Below, piece by piece: positions 1-5,419 of a stretch of DNA of 31,739 nt (position 1 is its first letter; every line of letters begins with the position of its first letter). Location of the stretch: positions 1 through 31,739 of the IMG/VR virus record IMGVR_UViG_3300030117_000216, one strand, 5' to 3'. Position numbers and translations under genes: made by a program. Source of the DNA: a virus. The notes under the pieces are model-generated. The model saw only the letters and a list, made by a program, of their open reading frames with translations, was not told where the DNA came from and ran no database searches.

Positions 1-51
1 GAGATGGAAGACTTATGGATGAATTATGATTTTATTGAAATGGAAAACTAA
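1..51 (+). CDS. C-terminal fragment of an unidentified rightward gene (partial)
   Basis: Frame 1 is open from the first base and ends at TAA (49-51), giving 16 residues rich in Met, Glu, Asp and aromatic residues. The 5' part lies outside the window. It points the same way as the downstream regulator, and a hairpin follows its stop directly, which fits the end of a transcription unit. Too little is visible to name a function, and a chance open frame cannot be excluded. Confidence 0.4.
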   Translation, partial: EMEDLWMNYDFIEMEN

Positions 52-53
52 AA

Positions 54-89
54 GAGAAACCGCCAAAGCATTGCGCTATGGCGGCTCTC
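54..89. terminator. Hairpin after the left-edge gene, possible terminator
   Basis: CCGCCA (60-65) pairs with TGGCGG (79-84), and GAGA (54-57) can pair with TCTC (86-89) across small bulges. It directly follows the stop at 49-51. No T-run follows on the + strand. On the - strand the hairpin is followed by a T-rich stretch, so it might work in either direction or only shape the 5' end of the next transcript. Confidence 0.4.
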
Positions 90-166
90 ACTTTCACACT
101 AGCAAAACATGAAAGGTGCGGAGAGATAATTGCTAATAAAATCTTAACGCAGAAGGGAGTATAACG

Positions 167-403
167 ATGGATGCAAAAACTTTCAAGTTAGAAAGACTAC
201 AACTTGGCCTTAGTCAGACTGACATGGCTACCAGGCTAGGCGTTTGTCTTAGAACTATAGGCTATTACGAGGCTGGCGAAAAACCAATACCAGACTCAAT
301 CAGACTTTTACACAACTGCTTGAAGAGAAAGGTCATTTTAGAAAAAGATATTGAGCTAGCAAAATGGAAGATTAAGGAAGACAGAGAGGTAGTTGAGCAA
401 TGA
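167..403 (+). CDS. XRE-family helix-turn-helix regulator
   Basis: This 78-residue protein has an XRE-type DNA-binding fold in its first half: LGLSQTDMATRLGV around residues 13-26, then LRTIGYYEAGEKPIPDS, the usual recognition helix and turn. The second half is a charged helix (about 50-78), possibly for dimerisation. AGGGAG lies at good spacing before the ATG. The stop overlaps the next ATG (ATGA at 400-403), so the two genes are coupled. It probably controls early phage transcription, but its target is unknown. A second, different HTH repressor lies at 1526-1735 on the opposite strand, so the phage has at least two regulators. Confidence 0.85.
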   Translation: MDAKTFKLERLQLGLSQTDMATRLGVCLRTIGYYEAGEKPIPDSIRLLHNCLKRKVILEKDIELAKWKIKEDREVVEQ

Positions 404-615
404 AAGTAACAAGATTGAAGAAGGGTTATCGCATCAACCTATCTGATGCTGAATGGTATGTCTTAGAGAGGACAGTGCAAGAGGGTATGGGTGCGTCAGA
501 TTGGACTGATGGTGGTTGGCAACGAGGTCACATACCGCCAGATGAAAAGCGCATTATGACAGAAGCATCAATGGGCAAGCGTCCTTGGATGGTGGTCACT
601 GAGAATAGGAGATAA
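400..615 (+). CDS. Small conserved-looking phage protein of unknown function
   Basis: This 71-residue protein starts at the ATG that overlaps the stop of the preceding regulator. It opens with a basic stretch (MKVTRLKKGYRINLSDAEW), has a Gly/Trp-rich centre and ends MVVTENRR. I see no membrane segment, cysteine pair or nuclease motif. It is the last gene before a strong intrinsic terminator, so it and the XRE regulator form a two-gene unit, perhaps with a regulator-associated role. Function is not recognised. Confidence 0.7.
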   Translation: MKVTRLKKGYRINLSDAEWYVLERTVQEGMGASDWTDGGWQRGHIPPDEKRIMTEASMGKRPWMVVTENRR

Positions 616-619
616 CAAA

Positions 620-728
620 CTAGTTGTACAACAAAAACTAGCCTAGTCTATAAGCTGGGCTAGTTTTCTTTTTTTATATATCTATTGCTTGCTAGTTTTG
701 AGTTGAGTCTAGTTAAAGACTAGACTAG
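620..728. repeat. CTAG/AGTCTA-rich palindromic spacer between convergent genes
   Basis: Eight CTAG tetramers fall in 109 bases, at 620, 638, 643, 660, 692, 709, 720 and 725. AGTCTA occurs at 645-650 and 706-711, and its reverse complement TAGACT at 721-726. GTTGTACAAC (623-632) is a perfect palindrome. GTCTAGT (707-713) and ACTAGAC (719-725) form a 7-bp stem with a 5-base loop. The 634-675 terminator accounts for only part of this. It could be a protein-binding array, an attachment or replication site, or terminator structure for both flanking genes. Confidence 0.6.
634..675 (+). terminator. Strong Rho-independent terminator
   Basis: A perfect 10-bp stem (634-643 AAAACTAGCC with 658-667 GGCTAGTTTT) encloses a 14-base loop and is followed by C and seven T residues (669-675). 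It begins 19 bases after the stop of the 400-615 gene and should end the rightward regulator transcript. Confidence 0.9.
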
Positions 729-757
729 TGTTAACGAGCAAGCTCGATTTTATCCAG

Positions 758-1162
758 TCAAGTTTTCTTGTCAACCCCATAACTTTCCCTGACCACTTGA
801 ACCCAAGTTGATAGTGACATTTCTGCAACAAGCTTTGGATCATAAGAGAAAGAACGACACGCCGCCATAAGCTGTATCAAGCAACGGATTGGCCTGTTGT
901 TAAATTTGTATATCAGCACTGGGAACCTATCGCCTGATGCCTCACAAGCCTGTTCCCACCATGATTGCTTGTAAGTTGCGCCAGAGGCATAAGCCTTACA
1001 TTCAATAGACCATCCAGGGATTACAATATCAGCCTCACCTTTGATTTGATATTGAGAGAGGTTGCGCTTTGGTAACTCAGGCAATGACTCGCCAAGGTGG
1101 TCTTTGATATAATTTACAATCTGGCGTTCAAAAGCTGCGCCTTTCTGCCTGCTATCTGTCAT
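758..1162 (-). CDS. PD-(D/E)XK nuclease, Holliday-junction-resolvase-like
   Basis: This 134-residue protein has the small archaeal-Hjc-type nuclease layout: an N-terminal helix with Glu12 (KGAAFERQIVNYI), then Asp45 in GEADIVIPG and the Glu54-x-Lys56 pair in WSIECKAYA. In this superfamily these residues bind metal and cut DNA. A Trp/Gln-rich helix (KQSWWEQACE) and a strand (FPVLIYKFNNRP) follow, as usual for the fold. It would resolve branched recombination or replication intermediates before packaging. It is last in the leftward early group and its start overlaps the preceding gene by 11 bases. The nuclease fold is well supported; junction specificity is inferred. Confidence 0.75.
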   Translation of the reverse strand: MTDSRQKGAAFERQIVNYIKDHLGESLPELPKRNLSQYQIKGEADIVIPGWSIECKAYASGATYKQSWWEQACEASGDRFPVLIYKFNNRPIRCLIQLMAACRSFSYDPKLVAEMSLSTWVQVVRESYGVDKKT

Positions 1163-1310
1163 TTTGTTTCTGCTTTAAAACGCTTTTGGCTGTATTCTTT
1201 TTGCGTATGACTCGCCCAAGATTATCAAACTTAATATCTATCTCTGGAACCTTCAAAGCCTCTTTGATTTCTTCAATCGTAGGCACTTTACAATTATCTT
1301 TTCCGTCCAT
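1152..1310 (-). CDS. Small unknown protein (52 residues)
   Basis: This frame runs from ATG at 1310 to TAG at 1152, with GGAG upstream of the start. It overlaps the preceding zinc-finger gene by 17 bases and the following nuclease gene by 11 bases, filling what would otherwise be a gap in a tightly packed leftward operon. The product begins MDGKDNCKVPTIEEIKEAL and ends in a Lys/Arg/Gln-rich tail. No family is recognised. The fit between its neighbours and the ribosome site are the main support. Confidence 0.65.
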   Translation of the reverse strand: MDGKDNCKVPTIEEIKEALKVPEIDIKFDNLGRVIRKKNTAKSVLKQKQNDR

Positions 1311-1566
1311 GATTATCTCCGTAAACTAAGTGACAAACCTTACATTCCAAAGCACCATCCAAAAAGGTATCGCACCTCACGCAATTGCCATTTGCTAACC
1401 GCCTCGCAAACAAACCATCACCCACTTGAATGTCAGTAGAAACCTCGCCAGTTCCATCGCATTCCTCGCAGTCCTCTGGCACGACCTCACTCGGGTCAAA
1501 GTAATCTCTGACATACCGAAAGCCTTTACCTTTGCACTTTCGACATGGTTTCGTTAAAAAAGTCAT
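1294..1566 (-). CDS. DnaJ-type zinc-finger protein
   Basis: This 90-residue protein has two CxxCxGxG-like repeats typical of the DnaJ central zinc finger: C8-C11 (CRKCKGKGF) and C33-C36 (CEECDGTGE). A second cysteine set, C62-C65 and C75-C78, suggests another zinc site. There is no J domain, so it is not a full chaperone; in phages such proteins are usually small zinc-binding accessory factors. It overlaps the end of the upstream Cro-like repressor gene by 41 bases and lies in the same leftward unit. Function in infection is unknown; binding to DNA or RNA or a host partner is possible. Confidence 0.75.
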   Translation of the reverse strand: MTFLTKPCRKCKGKGFRYVRDYFDPSEVVPEDCEECDGTGEVSTDIQVGDGLFARRLANGNCVRCDTFLDGALECKVCHLVYGDNHGRKR

Positions 1567-1735
1567 TGGGCTTTACCTCACCGTTGCTGGCTAAAATAAT
1601 CCTACGTAAAACTTCTGGGCTTGGATAGCGTCTGTTTGCTACAAAGTGTGATACTGCCGAGCGAGTAATCCCACAGCGTCTAGCAAACTTGCTTTGCGTT
1701 ATCTTGTTGATTTTAAGATATTCTTTTAAGGTCAT
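1526..1735 (-). CDS. Cro/CI-type repressor
   Basis: I chose the ATG at 1735 (MTLKEYLKINKITQSKFA), giving 69 residues. The frame is open to a TTG at 1747, but that adds only four residues without better ribosome signals. TQSKFARRCGITRSAVSHFV is a classic helix-turn-helix and RRYPSPEVLRRII follows as the next helix. It is the first gene leftward from a short divergent control region containing operator-like repeats (1752-1781), so it probably represses its own promoter and that of the rightward nuclease operon. Whether it supports lysogeny is unknown, as no integrase is visible. Confidence 0.85.
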   Translation of the reverse strand: MTLKEYLKINKITQSKFARRCGITRSAVSHFVANRRYPSPEVLRRIILASNGEVKPNDFFNETMSKVQR

Positions 1736-1751
1736 AACATAAACCAAACTT

Positions 1752-1781
1752 TACTGTTGACAGTTTGTAACATACTGTTAC
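1752..1781. promoter_or_regulatory. Divergent control region with operator-like repeats
   Basis: Between the leftward repressor and the rightward nuclease operon lie ACTGT-TG-ACAGT (1753-1764) and the perfect inverted repeat GTAACA-TAC-TGTTAC (1767-1781). TACTGTT occurs at 1752 and 1773, exactly 21 bases (two helical turns) apart. A consensus -35 hexamer TTGACA (1757-1762) for rightward transcription is embedded in the first site, but no convincing -10 box is visible. The layout fits adjacent Cro/CI operators covering a promoter. Confidence 0.65.
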
Positions 1782-1817
1782 TCTATCAACCATAGCAAAA
1801 CAGTCAAGGTAAATAAT

Positions 1818-2711
1818 ATGCAAAATATACCAGCTAGGTTCAAAGAGATGGGGCTGACCCATCTTTCAGCATCGTCAGGGACAGAAGAGAAATACCTTTT
1901 GATGCTAAAATATTGGTTGCGTCACAATCACAATATGCAGTTCCCAGGGTCAGCAAGAATGATAACAGGCTCTATTATTCAAGAGGGCGGTGACTGCATA
2001 CTGGGAACTCACAACTTTGATCCAGAGAAGGGCCAGCAAGAGGGCATGGACGTTGCCGCTGCAACGAGACACATAATGTCTCTTTATGATGAATACACCC
2101 CTCGCAACTTTGATGATGGCAAGGATCAAGAAGACTATGAAGCATTTAGAGATTACTTGTCAGATATGCTTGGCAACGCTGTTGCTGCTGTAAAAGAGTG
2201 GAGCAACAGAAACGGCATCAATCAGTTGAACGGTGAACATCAGTCTTGGCATCACGATCCGCGAGTCGAGGTTCCGATTATGCTTTACCGTGATTATTAC
2301 GGTGGTAACTTTCAAGCAGACTTAAAATGCAAACTACCACAAAGAAACCCCCTCAAAAAAGATGGCACAAGAACATGGCGTGTTCCTAAACCAGACGTTC
2401 AACCCACATGGCAGAACATCTGGCAACAGTCTGTCTATTACAAAGCCACAGGCGAAAAGCCATCACTGCTTCATGTCACTGCATCAGGTTTCCATATCTG
2501 GGATGAAACAAACCTTGAAGCTCTGACAGAGGATAGTCTTGCAGAAACTTATGAGGATGTTGTTCGCAGTTGGGTTATCACAGAAAACCTATTCAAAGCA
2601 GCGAATGGAAATTGGAACACTTTATTTGGTTTGGTTCAGCCAGATTTCATGGAGATAGAAAGAAGACATGGGCCAGAAATTTTAGCACTAGCAAGAGGAG
2701 CATGGAAATGA
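1818..2711 (+). CDS. RecB/Cas4-like PD-(D/E)XK exonuclease
   Basis: This 297-residue protein carries the RecB/Cas4-type nuclease signature: Glu151 (RVEVPIMLYRD), the Asp168-x-Lys170 pair in FQADLKCKLP, and a following QSVYYK helix (about 204-209). The N-terminal GSARMITGSIIQEGG probably supplies the first motif of the fold. Phage members of this group degrade or resect DNA ends beside a single-strand annealing protein, and a candidate annealer lies at 3360-4061. It opens the rightward operon, directly after the operator-like control region, with a weak AGG ribosome site. Family assignment is good; whether it acts as a 5'-3' exonuclease is inferred. Confidence 0.8.
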   Translation: MQNIPARFKEMGLTHLSASSGTEEKYLLMLKYWLRHNHNMQFPGSARMITGSIIQEGGDCILGTHNFDPEKGQQEGMDVAAATRHIMSLYDEYTPRNFDDGKDQEDYEAFRDYLSDMLGNAVAAVKEWSNRNGINQLNGEHQSWHHDPRVEVPIMLYRDYYGGNFQADLKCKLPQRNPLKKDGTRTWRVPKPDVQPTWQNIWQQSVYYKATGEKPSLLHVTASGFHIWDETNLEALTEDSLAETYEDVVRSWVITENLFKAANGNWNTLFGLVQPDFMEIERRHGPEILALARGAWK

Positions 2712-3058
2712 TTACGATACAAGATTCAGATGATATGTTTGATTTATTCTATACACCGCCACACAAGCTGGTTAGGCGAGACGATCCAGCGACAAGCCAT
2801 GAGGCTGCTGAGAGCGTTGACACAAGCCATATGGAGCAAGTTGTTCTTGAGGCCATACAAGACTTTGGTTCAGACGGTTGTATATCCGATCAGGTTTTAG
2901 CAAAGCTATCGCATCACGGTTACAGCAGTGTAACCGCTAGATACAAGCAGCTAAAAGAGAAAGGTCTAGTGAAGGTTGATGACCGCAAACGCAAGGGCAA
3001 GTCAGGCCGTGGTCAGTTGGTGATGTGGGCAACAGAATTTTATAAGGCAGAACAATGA
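2708..3058 (+). CDS. Winged-helix DNA-binding protein
   Basis: I start this 116-residue protein at ATG 2708, which overlaps the nuclease stop (ATGA) and lies about eight bases after AGAGGAG; an ATG at 2702 is too close to that site. Residues 25-35 read DDPATSHEAAE, a motif often seen in small phage regulators. A helical segment and then SSVTARYKQLKEKGLVKV resemble the recognition helix and wing of a winged helix, and the C-terminus is basic (RKRKGKSGRG). It may be a replication or transcription accessory factor. The fold is inferred by eye, not by search. Confidence 0.65.
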   Translation: MITIQDSDDMFDLFYTPPHKLVRRDDPATSHEAAESVDTSHMEQVVLEAIQDFGSDGCISDQVLAKLSHHGYSSVTARYKQLKEKGLVKVDDRKRKGKSGRGQLVMWATEFYKAEQ

Positions 3059-3228
3059 AGATAGCTAAGTTTGAGTGCAGAGAGTGCGGTTATGAATGGA
3101 CAACAAGTTTTGCAAATTCATGGCCTCTTGAGGAGATGACGGATTGCTGCTTCAAATGTCAAGAGCAATCAGAAATTATATCAAACAAAGCTAAATTTGT
3201 TTTGATTGATGGAGGTAAAAGTGACTGA
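3055..3228 (+). CDS. Small zinc-ribbon protein
   Basis: This 57-residue protein starts at an ATG overlapping the previous stop (ATGA). C8-x-x-C11 (ECRECGYEW) and C31-C32-x-x-C35 (DCCFKCQ) form a likely zinc ribbon. Such tiny ribbons are common in phage early operons and may bind nucleic acid or host proteins; the actual role is unknown. GGAGG near its 3' end serves the next gene. Confidence 0.75.
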   Translation: MKIAKFECRECGYEWTTSFANSWPLEEMTDCCFKCQEQSEIISNKAKFVLIDGGKSD

Positions 3229-3367
3229 GGAACAAGAAACACAACAGCGCATTGATATGATGCAAATGAAAATTGAGGAACTAGAGGCAAAGGTTTTAGA
3301 GCAAATGGTTGCTTTTACTACGGCTATGAAGCTAATCGCAGACTTGATGGAGAAAAAAGATGGCTAG
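3221..3367 (+). CDS. Small coiled-coil protein with GTG start
   Basis: This 48-residue protein starts at GTG 3221, five bases after GGAGG; an in-frame ATG at 3209 has no ribosome site. It overlaps the zinc-ribbon gene by 8 bases and the annealing-protein gene by 8 bases. The sequence (RIDMMQMKIEELEAKVLEQM) has regular hydrophobic spacing typical of a coiled coil. It is acidic at the start and Lys-rich at the end. It might oligomerise or act as an adaptor for its neighbours. No family is recognised. Confidence 0.65.
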   Translation: MTEEQETQQRIDMMQMKIEELEAKVLEQMVAFTTAMKLIADLMEKKDG

Positions 3368-4061
3368 AGGAACCTTGCCGCCAAATCTTATCAAAGCCTT
3401 AGAAGACGTAGGCATGAGTCCAGAGATGGATAAAGGGGCTGTATGGAACTGTCGAGGTACGCCAGTTGTTTTGCACAAAGCCTTAGAGCGTATTGCTCAT
3501 AAACAAAATATGAGGTTTGATCCACCAATGATTATTGAAACAGACGCAGAAAAAAACATTGCGGTGGTCTGTGTCACTGGTTACCTGGGTGATTTCTCTG
3601 AATGGTCTATAGGTGAAAGCACACCGCGCAATACCACTAATAATTATCCTTTTGCTATGGCTGAAAAACGTGCCAAGGACAGAGTTATATTAAAATTGCT
3701 TGGTGTTGCTGGCTTTGTTTATTCTGAACAAGAGGCAGATAATTTTGAAAGAAGTAATCCAGAACTTGTGCCAACTAAAGAAGAGAAAGCAGCCCAAGCC
3801 AACCAAGAAACAGAGAGCCAAGAGGAAGAAAGCAAGCCTGATGACAATGGGTTCGATCCTCTTGAACAGGAAGCAAGGAATTTTTGGCGTGAGGTTGCCA
3901 TGAAGACCGACAGGAAAAACATGAAAACCCAAAAAGAATACCTTGACTACACAAGGGGTGGTTACTTTGGTGAACAGATACAAAAGTTTATAGAAACTGA
4001 AACTTACAAAACTCAAATAGCACCTTGCCTTCAAGCTGCACAGAAAAGATTAGGAGTGTAA
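3360..4061 (+). CDS. Probable single-strand annealing protein, Rad52-like core
   Basis: This 233-residue protein has a beta-rich region (about 57-86, IVETD-type strands and VTGYLGDFSEWSIGES) followed by a strongly patterned helix, NYPFAMAEKRAKDRVILKL (95-113), then GVAGFVYSEQEAD. A strand-then-helix layout with 'A..A..A.K..LG' spacing resembles the Rad52/Sak core that binds single-stranded DNA. The C-terminal 100 residues are acidic and Gln/Glu-rich, a likely flexible tail. Its place after a RecB-like nuclease matches the classic exonuclease-annealase pair of phage recombination. The match is by eye; other DNA-binding folds remain possible. Confidence 0.55.
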   Translation: MARGTLPPNLIKALEDVGMSPEMDKGAVWNCRGTPVVLHKALERIAHKQNMRFDPPMIIETDAEKNIAVVCVTGYLGDFSEWSIGESTPRNTTNNYPFAMAEKRAKDRVILKLLGVAGFVYSEQEADNFERSNPELVPTKEEKAAQANQETESQEEESKPDDNGFDPLEQEARNFWREVAMKTDRKNMKTQKEYLDYTRGGYFGEQIQKFIETETYKTQIAPCLQAAQKRLGV

Positions 4062-4062
4062 A

Positions 4063-4473
4063 ATGCCGAGAGAACCGTGGAAACATAATGGTCAACTGCA
4101 AAGTCCAGATAAAGATTTTGAGTTGGTTCCAGTTTTATCAATTAAACTTTGGGAAAACGATAAGAACAAGGATGGTCAGCCTGATTACAGCAATGGCAAC
4201 ATGAGGCTGTACAACCCAAAACTAAAAGAGCGAGTTGATCTTGTGTCTCTTTCTTCAGACAACACTTACTCTGGTTCTGTATTTATAAACGATGACGGAA
4301 CTTGTAGCTTTACCGTTCGACAAAGAGTACCCAAAAACTATTCTGACTCTATTACAGATGGCGTCAAACAAGAGGGCTTGAAGCCACTAGCCCAAGCGGT
4401 AGAGAACAAACACTACCCAGAAGGCCATCAGGAAGCCCCACAACAGGCTCAAGAGAAGATGCCTTGGGAGTAA
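4063..4473 (+). CDS. Unknown protein of the recombination operon
   Basis: This 136-residue protein starts one base after the annealing-protein stop, with AGGAG upstream. It is largely beta-like (FELVPVLSIKLW, GSVFINDDGTCSFTVRQ) and ends in a Pro/Gln/Glu-rich tail, KMPWE. The fold pattern and acidic tail recall small single-stranded-DNA-binding proteins, but I do not see a diagnostic motif, so that is only a suggestion from context. Confidence 0.7.
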   Translation: MPREPWKHNGQLQSPDKDFELVPVLSIKLWENDKNKDGQPDYSNGNMRLYNPKLKERVDLVSLSSDNTYSGSVFINDDGTCSFTVRQRVPKNYSDSITDGVKQEGLKPLAQAVENKHYPEGHQEAPQQAQEKMPWE

Positions 4474-4697
4474 GGCGTAAAAAGTCCAGACCCCACTCTA
4501 CGGCCTTTGTAGAGCGATTTAGCGTTTATTGCGAAATGTGCAACAAAGAAATGTCTTTAGAGAGTGGGTACTGGATAATAAATGGATTAGGGGAGTTGTT
4601 GTGTCATGGCACAAACGGTTGTTCAGTTAAAAAACAAAGTTCTGATAGAGGAAGCGAGGGTAGTAGCGAGGGATTACTACGCAGCCCTGATACTTGA
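4464..4697 (+). CDS. Possible small zinc-binding protein
   Basis: The frame starts at TTG 4464, inside the end of the previous gene. The useful part is VYCEMCNKEM (about residues 21-30) plus CHGTNGC (47-53), which together could bind one zinc. The next in-frame ATG (4536) would lose the first cysteine, so TTG is preferred. Its last 92 bases overlap the 4606-4863 gene in another frame and encode a Ser/Gly/Glu-rich tail that looks like a by-product of that gene. It may be a genuine short protein with a dispensable tail. Confidence 0.5.
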   Translation: MGVRRKKSRPHSTAFVERFSVYCEMCNKEMSLESGYWIINGLGELLCHGTNGCSVKKQSSDRGSEGSSEGLLRSPDT

Positions 4698-4863
4698 AGG
4701 CTGGGGCTTGTACCGAATACTTAAAGAGCATGGTTACGAGCCGCACAGGGCAAAGTATATTATACCCCTAAATGGAGAAGAGAAAGGATGGTATACAAGT
4801 GAGCCACACGTTATAGAATGTTTGGCTCACTATATATCAAACGGTGGAGAGCCTTTGTACTAA
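4606..4863 (+). CDS. Small unknown protein at the end of the early operon
   Basis: This 85-residue protein starts at ATG 4606, with GGGGAG some eleven bases upstream. It is mainly helical, with EEARVVARDYYAALILEGW and LYRILKEHGYEPHRAKYI suggesting two or three helices, possibly DNA-binding. Its stop overlaps by four bases the stop of the convergent leftward gene (4860-4976), so early and late operons meet here with no spacer. The real start may lie further downstream, because the first 20 residues overlap the 4464-4697 frame. Function unknown. Confidence 0.65.
   Translation: MAQTVVQLKNKVLIEEARVVARDYYAALILEGWGLYRILKEHGYEPHRAKYIIPLNGEEKGWYTSEPHVIECLAHYISNGGEPLY
4798..4831. terminator. Perfect inverted repeat at the early/late convergence
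   Basis: AGTGAGCCA (4798-4806) and TGGCTCACT (4823-4831) form a perfect 9-bp stem with a 16-base loop, inside the last early gene. It lies about 30 bases beyond the end of the last late gene. Neither side has a clear T-run, so it may act as a pause, a bidirectional terminator aid, or a barrier against exonuclease on the late mRNA. Confidence 0.4.
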
Positions 4864-4976
4864 CGCTTCTTCTTAGGCTTCTTCCCAGCTTTTTTCATAG
4901 ATATAGCTGTTGCTGCTTGCTTCTTCATCTTGGCAGACTTCATGCCGCCTTTTTTACCACCATAATGTCCCGGCAT
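4860..4976 (-). CDS. Tiny lysine-rich protein of the MPGH type
   Basis: This 38-residue frame runs from ATG 4976 to TAG at 4860. It starts MPGHYGGKKGGMKSAKM and ends KKPKKKR; about a third of the residues are Lys or Arg. It shares its first four residues and 13 coding bases with the neighbouring gene at 4977-5108, suggesting duplication. It is the last gene of the late operon. Such basic peptides could bind DNA or RNA, but no function is known. Confidence 0.7.
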   Translation of the reverse strand: MPGHYGGKKGGMKSAKMKKQAATAISMKKAGKKPKKKR

Positions 4977-5108
4977 TTATTTCTTCCTCTTCTTCTTTGA
5001 CGCAATAATTTTCTTTTGCAGTGCTGCTGGCAGAGTTTTCTGCTTGGCTGTAAGCATACCACCGTTACCGTTTTTCATCATCTTTTTTTTCTTTGAATGT
5101 CCCGGCAT
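4977..5108 (-). CDS. Tiny lysine-rich protein of the MPGH type
   Basis: This 43-residue frame runs from ATG 5108 to TAA at 4977. It begins MPGHSKKKKMMKNGNGG and ends SKKKRKK. Its start overlaps the stop of the 5108-5419 gene by one base (TGATG), and the next small gene begins one base after its stop. Its start region is the same as that of 4860-4976. Translational coupling and the shared N-terminus make a real gene likely; role unknown. Confidence 0.7.
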   Translation of the reverse strand: MPGHSKKKKMMKNGNGGMLTAKQKTLPAALQKKIIASKKKRKK

Positions 5109-5419
5109 CACTTCTTTCCTTTCTTTTTGGCTTTGTTACGCTTGGATATTGCTGCTGCCTTCTTCTTTGCATCAGCCTTACTGCTTGCACCCCATGCCCG
5201 GAGTGATAATAACAACCGTGTCGGCTTGCCATTTTTGTACTCTGGCCCCCTCATGTTACCCATACGAGCTAGGAAGCTAGCCCTTCTAGGGTTGTCACCC
5301 TTCTTGACAGGTGCTTTTAGATTCATGCCCTGCCGCCTAGCAGACGCACGACCCCTAGCGTTCAAGCCACCCTTCTTGTTCTTTCCAGCTTTTCGTTGCC
5401 ATGCTGGTGTCTTAGCCAT
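5108..5419 (-). CDS. Basic DUF6321-like phage protein
   Basis: This 103-residue protein opens MAKTPAWQRKAGKNKKGGLN, with further conserved-looking blocks GRASARRQG, RRASFLARMGNMRGP and KNGKPTRLLLSLRAW. This pattern matches my memory of DUF6321, a family of small basic proteins common in marine phages. Here an extra C-terminal tail of about 25 residues (KKKAAAISKRNKAKKKGKK) is almost entirely Ala/Lys. The start overlaps the lysozyme stop by 8 bases. It may be a capsid-associated or DNA-binding protein; function is unproven. Family name from memory. Confidence 0.75.
   Translation of the reverse strand: MAKTPAWQRKAGKNKKGGLNARGRASARRQGMNLKAPVKKGDNPRRASFLARMGNMRGPEYKNGKPTRLLLSLRAWGASSKADAKKKAAAISKRNKAKKKGKK

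Noticed and set aside
620-728. Prophage attachment site
   Set aside because: Repeat-rich and interesting, but no integrase or tRNA gene is visible in the window, so attachment is not claimed.
2570-2707. Longer N-terminus for the winged-helix protein
   Set aside because: The extra part overlaps the nuclease gene out of frame and lacks a ribosome site; ATG 2708 has a good site and the usual ATGA overlap.
3690-4034. Leftward 114-residue frame inside the annealing-protein gene
   Set aside because: Its hydrophobic Phe/Leu-rich composition reflects the complement of Glu/Gln/Lys codons; no start signal.
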